A stretch of DNA of 56,404 bases, taken from the NCBI GenBank assembly GCA_032718475.1, contig JAUCBJ010006963.1, forward strand, positions 1 through 56,404. Reading direction: 5' to 3'. Position numbers and translations under genes: made by a program. Of the stretch, positions 43,986 through 54,164 are shown piece by piece. The first letter of the stretch is position 1. Every line of letters begins with the position of its first letter. This DNA is from Nemertoderma westbladi. Taxonomy: Eukaryota; Xenacoelomorpha; Nemertodermatida; Nemertodermatidae. The notes below the pieces were generated by a model that ran no database searches, was not told the origin of the DNA, and saw only the letters and a list, made by a program, of their open reading frames with translations.

Positions 43986-44460
43986 GTAATAACTTCATAA
44001 TAACATAATAATAATAAAATAATAAAAATAATAAATTCATAATAACACCTTCAAGTTTGGCACATGAACCAGCTATAATGGAAAACACAGGAGCCACTAA
44101 GTATGACCAGAAAGAATAGCTGTGTCCGTCATAGATATCTACCCCCCTTGATATATGATATATGTTACATAAACAACGTTGAAACAAAGGAAATTCCATA
44201 TCATAAATAATTTTACATGAGTGGCAAAAAAGTAACATATTTAGTGAAATGCCTTCGAAGTGTACAAGGATTGGTATTGCTTCGATGGAGCACAGAGGTT
44301 CTCAAACTATGGATTAACCTATATAAGAACTTAGTAAGAACCAAAAACCCACACGCCCTGATGTGTTTGGATTCAGAATACACCATCTGAACTGCCAATA
44401 GAAACTGTTTTGTCTTTTCCTAACACAGGAGGCTGTCCTAACCTGGGCTAGGCTGGCCCT
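43986..44460. other. Intergenic stretch
   Basis: No gene seen; an (AATAAT)-rich patch lies near 43990-44045. Confidence 0.5.
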
Positions 44461-44464
44461 GGTT

Positions 44465-44998
44465 AAAAATGTAAACAATGATGAATCATTGGAAGTGTAA
44501 ATTTTCCCTGTGTTGGAAATGTGTGAAATGGCTTACAACCACAAAAAAACACAACTTTTTCAAATTTATGAGAATGCAGGACCCCCGCACAATTAGTGGA
44601 AACAAACAACATTTTTGCTAAACTAAAAAACTATGTAATTATTAACTGTTAGACTGTGGGTAGCAAGAAGCATTTCTTTATTTACCAACCCAAATCCACC
44701 ATGGCGGGAAATTAAAATTAAAACTTTTTAACTTACAAGGACTAGGCCAACCAGATTGTTGAACTGCAAACGGAGCTATACCTGCTAACACTTCAGGTAA
44801 TGCCAGCAACAGTACACATTAGGTACTTATCCATATCCACTCTGCCTCCACTTTATTTCAGTCTTAATTACAATTTATTCGATCTCCTTGACAAGATGCT
44901 TCTTAGTCTTAATAAAACCCAAACCCTATTTGAAACCACCTACTGGACTGCTGCTAGATATACTTTCCAATGAGATTTAGGCCTACTTCCATCCCCTG
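44465..44998 (-). repeat. Dispersed repeat R1, copy A (uninterrupted)
   Basis: Reads as the reverse complement of 46646-46765 joined to 50134-50500. Shared blocks include GACTGTGGGTAGCAAG, CCATATCCACTCTGCCTCCA and TTATTAAGACT. Across the point where copy B holds the pogo element, this copy is continuous (around 44865-44885), so it preserves the empty site. Family unknown; no open frame. Confidence 0.85.
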
Positions 44999-45230
44999 CT
45001 GCACTACATCCTATGTCCTATATTGAATTAAATATATTTTGTAGTGTTTTGGTTATTAAAACTCATGACACTCTGGAGCGGAATTAGCTTGAATGGAAAG
45101 TTCAGCTCCACTTTCGAATCTTGTCTCAGGGGATAAATGTGTTAGTGCTCCACTCTCATTCGGTAAACTTTCTGTTAACAACGGCTAAAATAGTGAAGCA
45201 ATATATAATCTATAATACTACTACTACTAT

Positions 45231-45995
45231 AATCGGCCTGCTGCATTGGAACTGAACATTGAGATGCTACTGTATGCCAGCCATTCAAAAACATTTTATC
45301 ACCACCATGCAATCCACAATTGGAAAGCCCAATGCAGCATGCATTAAGAATGCTATGCTATACGTAAGGGAAAGGCATGGGCAGCATCGGATAGGCTTTC
45401 CAGGATTTGGAAGTCACCGAGAATTAATCGGAAACTTAAGGTCCGATTATTTAGAGCAGCAGTAGTTCCAGTACTCCTCTATGGGAGTCCATGCTGGGCT
45501 CGAACTGCTGAGGACACCAAATCTATGGATGGCACATTCACAAGAATGCTGCGCCGGGTTCATTGTGTCAAGTACAATGCACACATCTCCCAATCAGACA
45601 CTATATAACATTGGAGGTGTCTCATTGGTTCCCCCAAGCTTGACACTAGAACAAAGCCACCTGCGCTTTACGGGACATTTTTTCGCCATGAGGACCGCCT
45701 GTGCATAATCTTGTATTTTGGCAGCCCCATGGAGAAAATAAGCGTGGTGGAAAGCCCATGACCTTGAGACGCATCATAAAGGACACTGGCCTTAAAGATG
45801 CGAATAATCTCGCGAAAGTCATGGTGGATAGGGAGTTGTGGTGGTGCAACTTTATTGATAAGCCGGGATAGTATTCTTAATCACGCTGCATTGGGCCTTC
45901 CAATTGTGGATTGCATGGTGGTGATAAAATGTTCTTATTAAGCTGGATTAGCATCTCAATGTGCAGTTTCAATGCAGCAAGCAGACCGATTATAG
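45231..45995 (+). pseudogene. LINE C-terminal fragment framed by inverted repeats (copy d)
   Basis: Bases 45360-45600 encode a LINE pattern (FRAAVVPVLLYGSPCW and DGTFTRMLRRVHC) and 45720-45870 the C-terminal GKPMTLRRIIKDTGLKDAN and CNFIDKPG blocks, with frame changes. About 110 bp at 45231-45352 recur inverted at 45886-45995, starting from (TAC)n/(TA)n and CGGCCTGCTGCATTG. Dead. Confidence 0.7.
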
Positions 45996-46209
45996 TATTT
46001 ATTATTATTATCATACATGCATTTATTATTATTATCGCACTCCATTGGCTGGAGGCCGTGTCGTTGAGGAGGTGAATCCCTGAAGACTCGAAAGTACCAA
46101 GAACTGATTGACAGAGGGTACTCCTTCTACCCTGTTGCCTTCAAGACCCTCGGTTGCCCTGTCAATAATAAGCATAATAAGGTCTAATAATAAGGTATAA
46201 TAATAATAA

Positions 46210-46400
46210 GGTATAATAAGCATGGTGGACAGCCCATGACTTTCTTGAGACGCATCTTAAAGGACACTGGCCTTAAAGATGCGGATGATCTAGCAAATGT
46301 CATGGGTGATAGGGAGTTGTGGCGGTGCAATTTTGTTGACAAGCCGGCACAGCATTCTTAAAAATGCAGCTGCAATGCAGCATGCCGATCCTAGTAGTAG
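46210..46400 (+). pseudogene. LINE 3' end with (TAG)n tail (copy e)
   Basis: Near-identical to copy c but on the plus strand: MTFLRRILKD..., CNFVDKPAQHS, stop, GCAGCTGCAATGCAGCATGC and CCTAGTAGTAG. Severely 5'-truncated, as is usual for LINE insertions. Confidence 0.75.
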
Positions 46401-46645
46401 CCCTGTCAATAAGATGACGGCATTCATTAAGGAGATTGGAACTCGTCTCCAGGCCACATAAGAACAGCCAGAGAATAAAAACAGTACGTAAGTCAGTAAG
46501 TAGCGCAAAATAATTAACGGTAGGGCGTAGGTACATACAAAAATTACAAGAAACGAATTAATCTCACAAAAAATTGACAATAAGCAATAATAAAAGTTAC
46601 TGTGGGCAAACAAAAATTAACATATCATTATTAATATTATTCAAT

Positions 46646-46767
46646 GTAGGCCGAAATCTGATTGGAAAGTATATCTAGCAGCACCAGTCCAGTAGGTGGT
46701 TTCAAATAGGGTTTTGGTTTTATTAAGACTGTAAGAAGCATCTTGTCTAGAGTTCGAATAAAGTGTA
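46646..46767 (+). repeat. Dispersed repeat R1, copy B, left part
   Basis: Matches copy A in inverse orientation (CTGATTGGAAAGTATATCTA and AGTAGGTGGTTTCAAATAGG). Interrupted after TA at 46766-46767 by the pogo element and resumed at 50132. Confidence 0.85.
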
Positions 46768-47529
46768 GGGCAATCAGGGGCATTAAGGGTCGGAGGCATT
46801 AAGGGTTGCCATTTATTTTAATGGTTATTGTGGTACTGCACTTTATAAAATTTATTTGGCTATGACATCTTAGCATCTGGTATGAAAACTAATTTCACAG
46901 TTTTGTATCAAATGATAGTCCAAAAAAACGAAAATAATCAGAGCTACATAATTCCTTAGGGTAAAGTTTAGGGTGAAATGTATGTTGAAACTTTTCTTCA
47001 CTGTGTACATCATATTAATTGCTTAACATTTTTTTTTAGTTGTGGCCTATATTGTATATATACCTATATGAGAATGGTATTGAGTCACAAAAAGTGTGGA
47101 AAACTGAAAATATAATTGGTTTTTATCTAAATTTTGTATTTATCAACTTATCTGGCATATTTTACCTTTTTGGGGGCATTAAGGGTCATAAATTCATGTA
47201 GTCCTAGGGGAATTTGTGCAGGTAACAGGGTAAACTTTGTCAGTTTGTTATGCTACACACTTGTAGAATATGGAACAATATACAATACTATATTTATTTA
47301 GCATATCAATTCAATACTGGAAGGCTCTGCAGCCTATATCAGTATATATATATATATATTCTACTACCAGTCAATTCTAGAATTGTGCTCTAACCTTTAC
47401 TGTTTAGTCTTCTAGTAGGCCTACCCAGATCCATCCTGCCCCCCTGTCTGCTGGATACTTTATTTAGAGATTGTGAAAGCCCTTTAAATACATAGCAATG
47501 ATAGCATAGCTTACAATATTATATATATA

Positions 47530-49868
47530 ATGGTGAAACATTATAAGAAACGCAAAGCTAAAGGATGCACCAGAGGAAATGATGTTGAGAAAGGTAAGCT
47601 GGGCGAATCACCCTAGGATTATTAAAGCATTAGTCAAACCAACCCGAATTCATCCATATGGGAATTAGCTGTAGTCCAGTCAGTTCCATTTAGTGTGTTC
47701 CAGAAAAGATCTTCTGGCTGGTAAGGTATCTGTGGATGCTACAGTGGGCCGCAAAACTGTTCTAGATAAGAAGGTGGAAGAATGTTTCACTAAAGCATGC
47801 ATTGTATCTCAATCATGGGGATATCCCCTAACTCTGTGTGAATTGCAGGACGCAGTTGAGTTCTACGTGAATGAACAGGGGGATGATTCACCACCTACTC
47901 CATTTATTGATGGACAGCCAAGCAAGGAATGGGTGGAGTCGTTTATGATTGGACATCTGGAGCTGAGCATCAGAAAAATGGAACAGTTGTCCAAGGCTAG
48001 AGGACTGGCCATTACATGTAAATTGATAAACGGGTACTACATTGAGTTAGAAAAGATAATTGATAAGCTAAATTTGAAGGATAAGCCAGCCCAGATTTTT
48101 AATGTTGATGAAACTGGATTTTCAACAGATCCTAAGACACAAAGGTTATAGCAAAGAATGGTTCTAAGAACGTGAACCAATCTATTGGAGGAAGTGGTCG
48201 CGAGCAGTGGACTGTCAATGGTTGTGCCAGTGCATCTGGACTGATTCTTCCACCACAGATTTGTTATAAGGGTATAAACTTTTCACCTTCAATGGTTATC
48301 CCGGTACAACGTTTGGAATGTCTGATACTGGCTGGATGAATTACTTACTGTTCTTAGGTTGGTTCAAGTTCTTCGTGAAATCAATTCCTCCAGCAAATTC
48401 TTGTTAATTTTAGATGGGCACACCTCACATTTTAGTGTTCAACTGATAAAACTTGCAATTACCAATGATATTCACATATTCAAAATCCCTCCACATGCTA
48501 CCCATTTCCTCCAACAACCTCTTGATCAATGTGTCTATGGTCCCTTTAAAAGGGGTTGGATGAAAATCTTGCGTAAGCATGTGAGATAGACTGGATCAAA
48601 GAGGCTTCGAAAGGAAGACTTCATATGACTTATTGAAGAACTATGGACAAACTACCTTACACCAGCCATTAGCATTTCTGGCTTTGATAAGCTACTGGTA
48701 TATATCCCTTTAATCCCCACCATCTCCCAGAAAGTATTCATAGTCAAAGTGTCCCATTTACAACAGTCCTAGAATCAGAATCACTGGTCAATTCACCTCC
48801 CACTACCCCCATTGTTCCATGAGACACTTCTACCAGATCTTCCATAACTGCACTGATTACATGTACTACATCCATCACTGCCCCTGTCGCCATCACTACC
48901 CGAAACACCTTTAAAATCGGTTTCAGTACACCCACTTGGCAATTTTTTGAAATTGTACATTATATACTGCTGTACTGGTATATATAATATATATACCAAT
49001 TGAGGGAAAGGAGCAGGTTACAGATGCAGGCTTTTCTAACCAAAACAATAAATGATCACTTTACTAATTGAGGGAAAGGAGCAGGTTACAGAGGTGGGCT
49101 TTTCTAGCCAAAACCATAAATGATCACTTTATCTTTCCTCTGAGCAAGGTGGATGGAAACCGATTTGAGCCCCAAACATTGCACCTGTCACCATCACTAC
49201 CCCAAACACTGTACCAGTCACCATCACTACCCCAAACACTGCACCTGTCACCACAACTACCCCAAACACGACTGCTCCTGTCACCATCACTACTCCTACC
49301 ACAACACTGCCCATGACACCATCACCCACCATTGTAGTTACACCAACAAAAAAAGTTGTGAATGCCTTAAGGAATGCCTTGTTTGGTGGTATAAAACCAA
49401 AAGTAGTACAAAGCGAACCAATAGCAACAAAAATATCTACAGGTCAAGTGGATATGAGGTATGGGGAGGTAATTACGACTAGTGAGGCATTAGAAAGGGC
49501 AAAGGAACTGGCCGAAAGTAGATAACTAAAAACGAGGAAACCGAAGAAGAAATCCACAACAGCAAAGAACCAAAAGAGAAAAAACTGATAATCAGTCAAA
49601 TGCTTCTACATCAGCTGGAACATCAACATCAGCTCTCCCCATCCCTCTTATACAGAACGCCGATGAAGGCGAAGAAGATGATGATATTGACATCAACAGA
49701 TGCAGTACATGTGATGCCCATTTCTCTGCATCAGACTTCTGTAACACCGTCAGTTTTGACTACTGTGCGCGGTGGTTTCACAATCGATGCATGGAGTTCG
49801 CTGATGTTCACGGCAATCTAGAATGTCAAGATTTTAAGTGCGACTTCTGTTATGAGGACGAAGTTTAG
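47530..49868 (+). pseudogene. Pogo/Tigger-like transposase with C-terminal PHD-like finger, frameshifted
   Basis: Starts MVKHYKKRKAKG, the usual basic start before a PSQ-type helix-turn-helix. A candidate intron (GTAAGC at 47594 to TTTAG near 47680) would keep frame into KDLLAGKVSVDA. The CENPB-like region and catalytic block follow: D at 48107 (NVDETGF), D at 48413 (LDGHTSH), D at 48524 (HFLQQPLDQ), i.e. D...D36D. At least two frameshifts lie between 48147 and 48360 and a stop at 48589. Downstream, a Thr/Pro-rich linker of decapeptide repeats (49185-49320) and a C-terminal cysteine/histidine finger (49705-49868; CSTCDAHF...CARWFHNRC...CDFC) resemble a PHD finger. PHD-like tails are known in invertebrate pogo transposases. 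Not functional. Confidence 0.85.
48995..49135. repeat. Tandem MITE-internal fragment inside the pogo gene
   Basis: Two ~65-bp units each with GAGGGAAAGGAGCAGGTTAC and AAATGATCACTTTA. The same block is inside the MITEs at 35426 and 51746. It splits the pogo linker repeat array (flanking CATCACTACCC motifs at 48890 and 49195), so it is a later insertion. Confidence 0.65.
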
Positions 49869-50131
49869 GCAAATAAACTATTTTACAAACAAACTTTACC
49901 ACAGTAAAAACTGTAACAAACTATTAGGCTAACAAACAATTTACTCAGTATTAAAGTTTTTAAAAAACCTGATAAAATGGCCAAATGGGCTAATGGGCAC
50001 TAAGCGTTATTAGGAACTTTTTACAAATAGATTTTTAACCACAATAAGAAAAAAACCTCATCAAATTAGCATAATAGGAACACATAAAAGCGTATATAAT
50101 AAAGTGTGACCCTTAATGCCCCCGTTTGTCC

Positions 50132-50700
50132 TAATTAAGACTGAAATCAAGTGGAGGCAGAGTGGATATGGATAAGTACCTAATATGTACTGTTGCCGGC
50201 ATTACCTGAAGTATTAGCAGGTACAGCTCCATTTGCAGTTCAACATTCTGGTTGGCCTAGTCTTTTGAAGTTAAAAAGTTGTTATTTATATTTCCCACCA
50301 TGGAGGATTTGGGTTGGTAAATAAGGAACTGCTTGCTACCCACAGTCTAACAGTTAATAATTACAGTACATACATAGTTTTGCAATCAAATGTTATTTGT
50401 TTGGACTATGTATTTGTGCGGGGTCTTGCATTGTCAAAAATTAGAAAAGTTGTTTCTTTGTGATTTTAGGCCATTTCAGACACTTCTAGCACTGGGAAAA
50501 GTCATATTTCAAAAACAATTTCCTTCTAAGTGAATTAATTTTACATAGTTTTGTAAAAAATGTTGTTTGTTTGAACTAATTGTGCAGGGGTCATGCATTA
50601 TCAGAAATTGGGAAAGTGATGTTTTTTGAGGTTTTAGGCAATTTCACACATTTCTAACATAGGGAAAAGTTACATTTCCAAATTTGTTTCTTCTATCAAC
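50132..50700 (+). repeat. Dispersed repeat R1, copy B, right part
   Basis: Continues R1 after the pogo element. Its outer part (50340-50500) is followed by a second diverged unit (50505-50690) sharing TTGTGC.GGGGTC.TGCATT and AGGCAATTTCACACATTTC-like blocks, so this arm has a local tandem duplication. Confidence 0.8.
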
Positions 50701-50934
50701 CCTAGTATACACGTAGGTAGGCCTTGCTTGATACACCAATGTAATCCTGACCTAATTCATTTTTAAGTTATACTTTTATAGAAGCATCGATAATACCTTC
50801 ATGTTTAAACTAAACTAATTTATCATTTTTTTCATGATAAATAATTCGGCCAAAAGGTTACCTGCTACCTCTATCACTATCAGATAAACTTTGTAGACTA
50901 TCATCAAAGCCAAATTGATGCAGTGCACAGAACA

Positions 50935-51393
50935 CTCACATGAGGATGCAAATCATAATTTGGCCCCACCACAACTTCTTCAACTTCAATGATTCCAGTA
51001 TTATTCGACTTTATCACTCCTGGATTTACAGGGTTAATTGCTTGAGAATTCCCATCATTACTCCAGGATTCGATATATTTATCAATTTGTATGGTTATCC
51101 TGGATTATTGCTAGATAATATTCTGGATTTATCGATAGACAATTCTAAGAGTTTATTACTACAACACTGTCCTGATTCATCTCTTCATGATTTGCATCAT
51201 AGCGGATTCGCTATGATTATATCACTCCAGGTTTTTCTGCATTCATTGCTCCAGCTCCTGGATTCAACATTCCAGGATTTGCTATGTTAATTGATCCAAT
51301 ATTCATTGCGTTTAGGCCTATCACATTATCCCAGTACATTAATCCAGGGTTCACAGCGTTCATTGGTTCGTGCACATCATTATTATCCACCAT
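50935..51393 (-). pseudogene. Decayed coding stretch with Asn-Pro-Gly repeats
   Basis: From an ATG at 51393 the minus strand encodes 59 codons with repeated NPG/KPG units (MNAVNPGLM, INIANPGMLNPG, MNAEKPGVI). After a stop, further NPG-like units occur in shifted frames down to about 50960, ending near a donor-like GTGAGTG at 50941. At DNA level it is a degenerate repeat of AATCCAGGA-type words. I do not recognise the protein. It may be an exon of a low-complexity structural protein or a decayed minisatellite. Confidence 0.45.
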
Positions 51394-51745
51394 ATTAATG
51401 ATATCACCACAGTGTTTAGGCCCAGTTGTAACAATATAAAACCAGAAAAGCCAAAGTCCAGATTAAGCGTGCAACTGTTCTGTAGTTTTATACAATTCGG
51501 TCTCTGGAAATGTACGATCATGCCAGTCACTCAATGATACGCATGTTGATCTATTTCACTGATACTAGTAGTATCAGTACAATAGGCCTAGTTTTTAAAA
51601 AAATATCTACACCCTTAGCCACAGATCAGCTAATTTATCATCATTTTGTATTAGTTTAACCCATGTACCACCCCCTAGTTTTTAATTGATTTAATTTGGC
51701 CCTTCTGGTCCACCATAGATAAGTCCATGGTATCCAGAGAGGGGC
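51394..51745. other. Intergenic stretch
   Basis: No gene seen; contains a small ACTAGTAGTATCAGT palindrome near 51566. Confidence 0.5.
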
Positions 51746-51935
51746 GAAACTGGACGCAATACAAATTCATCCCAATCCAGGGGAAATTTGATGCATCTGT
51801 AACCTGCTCTATTGTGTTTAGTTTATTGTTTTGGTTAAAATAAGTGCCACTGTAACCTGCTCCTTACCCTAAATTGAGAAGTTAACATTGAGGCGGGATA
51901 TTAATTCGCCAAGATGGGATTTGCGTCCAGTTTCC
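51746..51935. mobile_element. Short MITE, copy 2
   Basis: Perfect 14-bp terminal inverted repeat (GAAACTGGACGCAA / TTGCGTCCAGTTTC), about 190 bp, inverted relative to copy 1 at 35426. Contains GTAACCTGCTC twice. No coding capacity. Confidence 0.8.
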
Positions 51936-52004
51936 ACCCTGTCTCCCGGTATCAAATAGTTGATGGTGTTTATGAGTTTATGGGTACACTTCAGGAAATA
52001 AATA

Positions 52005-52290
52005 ATTGAAATCGCTTCACTGGCTGTCGATAGAGAAGCTTGTTGATTTTAAAATAGCTTGTCTCTTAAAAAAGTGTATTGATGGTACAGCTCCGAGTTA
52101 TTTAATAACTGAGGTTTAGCAACAGGAGCTAACCCCGGGTGCTTAGGTCTTAATCGACAATTTATCCCTTAACAAAAACTCATACTGTAGACTGCAAAAA
52201 GTTTCTCGGCGTATGGCCCTAAGTTATGGAATTCCTTCCCGACTTCACTGAGATCTGCTGAAAGTCCTTTGGAGTACTGAAGAGGGAAAT
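52005..52290 (+). pseudogene. CR1/L2-like LINE C-terminal remnant
   Basis: Plus-strand translation in broken frames gives LHWLSIEKLVDFKIACLLKK and GTAPSYL, then a later SYGIPSRL-type block: the conserved end of Jockey/CR1-clade reverse transcriptases. Different from the (TAG)n-tailed LINE above. Stops throughout. Confidence 0.7.
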
Positions 52291-52430
52291 ATGGAAATTA
52301 ATCTACTTAGTTTCTGTCTAAAGAATTGATAAATATTTGTTGCCAAATTAATAAATCTTCACCACAACCCACGCACATCAAATTAATTTAGTGACAGCTC
52401 AAAACAACTTTAATTTACTAGAATAACTAT

Positions 52431-52544
52431 AATTATTACCCTGTTGTTTTTCTGGTTATTTTGCCGGAGGGGAAATTTATAATATTATAACTTGCTCCGA
52501 GGGTAAAACAATCGGAACAACAACAAAACAACAGGGTAATAATT
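52431..52544. repeat. 20-bp perfect inverted repeat
   Basis: AATTATTACCCTGTTGTTTT at 52431-52450 recurs inverted at 52525-52544 around a 74-bp spacer; could be a small MITE or hairpin. Confidence 0.65.
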
Positions 52545-52739
52545 AAGTTGTTATACAATTTTATAACAATATTCCTTCTTCAAAACAACACAAGCTAAAC
52601 TAACACTTCTAAAAGGGTTTTGTTTGGGGGAGAATAAAGAAAATGGGGCCTGGCATTTTGTGGTTACAAACTTAAAACAATTAACTAGTTTTCGTGTTGT
52701 TTAGTGACAGCACCCGGCAGTTCTAGTATAAAGAATGCA

Positions 52740-53060
52740 CGGATACATCATGCACCACCCTCTGTCAAAACGATATAAATCCGGCCTGGCGTGTGGAGCG
52801 AGCCACAAAGTTCACATGAGCCTTAGCATAGCGGTACAATTAGTGAACAGTCTGTCGTCGTCGAAAATGTATAAACGTTAATAAATCGGTCAATCATTGA
52901 TGAAATGGAAACAAACTTGGTACACATGTAGTCTATCACAGGTTTAGAAATTCAACACACAGAAATACTTCTATAGTTCCTCTGTCTGTCGCTGGGGGGC
53001 GAATTGACAGAAAAGTAAAAGTAGATGTAATTATAAAAACCAACCATCCGATTCCGGTTT
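52740..53060. repeat. Dispersed repeat R2
   Basis: 52770-52935 is the inverted relative of 37070-37290 (GAGCGAGCCACAAAG, GAGCCTTAGCATAGC, AACGTTAATAAATCGG). The adjoining part (52980-53050) resembles 35150-35205 (ACAGAAA.GTAAAA.TAG.TGTAATTATA). No coding potential. Confidence 0.6.
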
Positions 53061-53155
53061 GTAAATATAACAACAATATTATGCTATAAAGCAAAATCAA
53101 AACCAATGTCTTACAAAAAGAAAATTTTTCTTTTACGAATTTTCGACTCGACATG

Positions 53156-53219
53156 AGTCTTATTCATGTATTTATTTCCAATGAATCATATTTATGGAAA
53201 TAAATACATGAATAAGACT
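53156..53219. repeat. Perfect hairpin, 25-bp stem, 14-base loop
   Basis: Bases 53156-53180 are exactly complementary to 53195-53219. The right foot is the first base of a GC-rich coding fragment, so the hairpin marks that boundary. A rho-type terminator is not expected here; a transposon end or a fold-back join is more likely. Confidence 0.85.
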
Positions 53220-53981
53220 GACTGCTCAGCCCTCTCCAGCCGACCACACCGACTTAGATCCTGACGCCTTCAGGGACAATCTTGCGTTGTGGTATGGCTT
53301 AACGCCGCCAGGCCTCCCGTCGAACTGCGAGGGATGTGGAGCTCCATTTACAACCACCCACACCCTTAACTGTAAACACGGGGGCCTTATAATAAAGCGG
53401 CACGACGAATTGCGCGAGGTGTATGGTGACCTTATCTCTTCTGCTTTCAGTGGATCTTGCGTCCAACGTGAAGTGACCCTCTCCACCGGTTATCTGGACG
53501 GATGTGGGCGGGAGGTTGGAGGAGTGAGGGCCGATCTTTTGGCGCGTGGAGTCTGGGCCAATCAGAGGGTGGCGTCTTTTGATATCACGATTGTAAACGC
53601 CGACGCCCCCTCTTATACCAACAGGTCCATTGACTCCGTTCTAGAACAAAGGGTACGCGCCAAGAAGACAAGACGCATTACAGTGCAGTCTGTGAGGAGA
53701 GGAGGATTTCTTTTACTCCCCTCGTTGGCACAACGGATGGTGTCTGGTGCAAGGAGGCCGAGATTTTTATTTGGCACCTAGCTGAGACGCTTGTGGCCAG
53801 ACGTGATGGGATGCGTTCCCGTGGCTTTGCATTGGGGATGGGTGGAGTTCGGAGACGACTCCAGTTCGGGCTGCTACGCTCCAACTCGCTATGCCTGCGC
53901 GGTGGCCGAAGACCTTGGAGAGCCTTAGGTTTCGGGGATGGCGCTGGCCTATGGGGTAAAGACCTCCCCAACTCCTATTAA
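53219..53981 (+). pseudogene. Retroelement C-terminal fragment: zinc finger and restriction-like endonuclease
   Basis: Open in frame from the foot of the hairpin (DPDAFRDNLALWYGL), then CEGCG...HTLNC (C-x2-C-x7-H-x4-C type) and KHGGLIIKRHDEL. The block RADLLARGVW...SFDITIVNADAPSY fits a PD-(D/E)xK endonuclease core. A frameshift near 53695 switches to TPLVGTTDGVWCKEA and an Arg-rich end at 53981. This module is known to me as the C-terminal end of RT-encoding invertebrate elements with restriction-like endonucleases. RT itself is absent here. GC content is far above the flanks. Confidence 0.65.
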
Positions 53982-54164
53982 ATCGGCAATCACCAAATAA
54001 CTAACTCAGTAACTCAATTACAGTACTATTATATATAATTATAATATTAATATATTATTGATTTTATTAATCATATTATTAATACAAGAAATATATATAG
54101 AAAGTTGCAAAAATAATATTAGAGATTAATTAATTTTAAACTATATAACTTTGTTATTTTTCAG

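Larger units (their letters stand above)
46768..50131 (+). mobile_element. Complete pogo-type (Tc1/mariner superfamily) transposon, 3364 bp
   Basis: 24-bp terminal inverted repeats agree at about 20 positions; the inner 15 bases GGGGCATTAAGGGTC are identical. TA lies on both sides (46766-46767 and 50132-50133), the target duplication of this superfamily. The flanks form repeat R1, whose uninterrupted copy at 44465-44998 shows a single TA. An extra GCATTAAGGGT motif follows the left TIR (46795) and another lies at 47178, so the transposase site is repeated near the left end. The gene inside is decayed. Confidence 0.92.

Noticed and set aside
46290-46613. Hydrophobic 107-codon minus-strand frame resembling a membrane protein
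   Set aside because: Spans the LINE copy e tail and AT-rich flank in antisense; no homology seen.
49129-49332. Val/Gly-rich minus-strand frame
   Set aside because: Antisense of the pogo Thr/Pro linker repeats.
50940-51290. 116-codon plus-strand frame
   Set aside because: Antisense to the NPG repeat; the minus-strand reading shows the repeat motif and a start.
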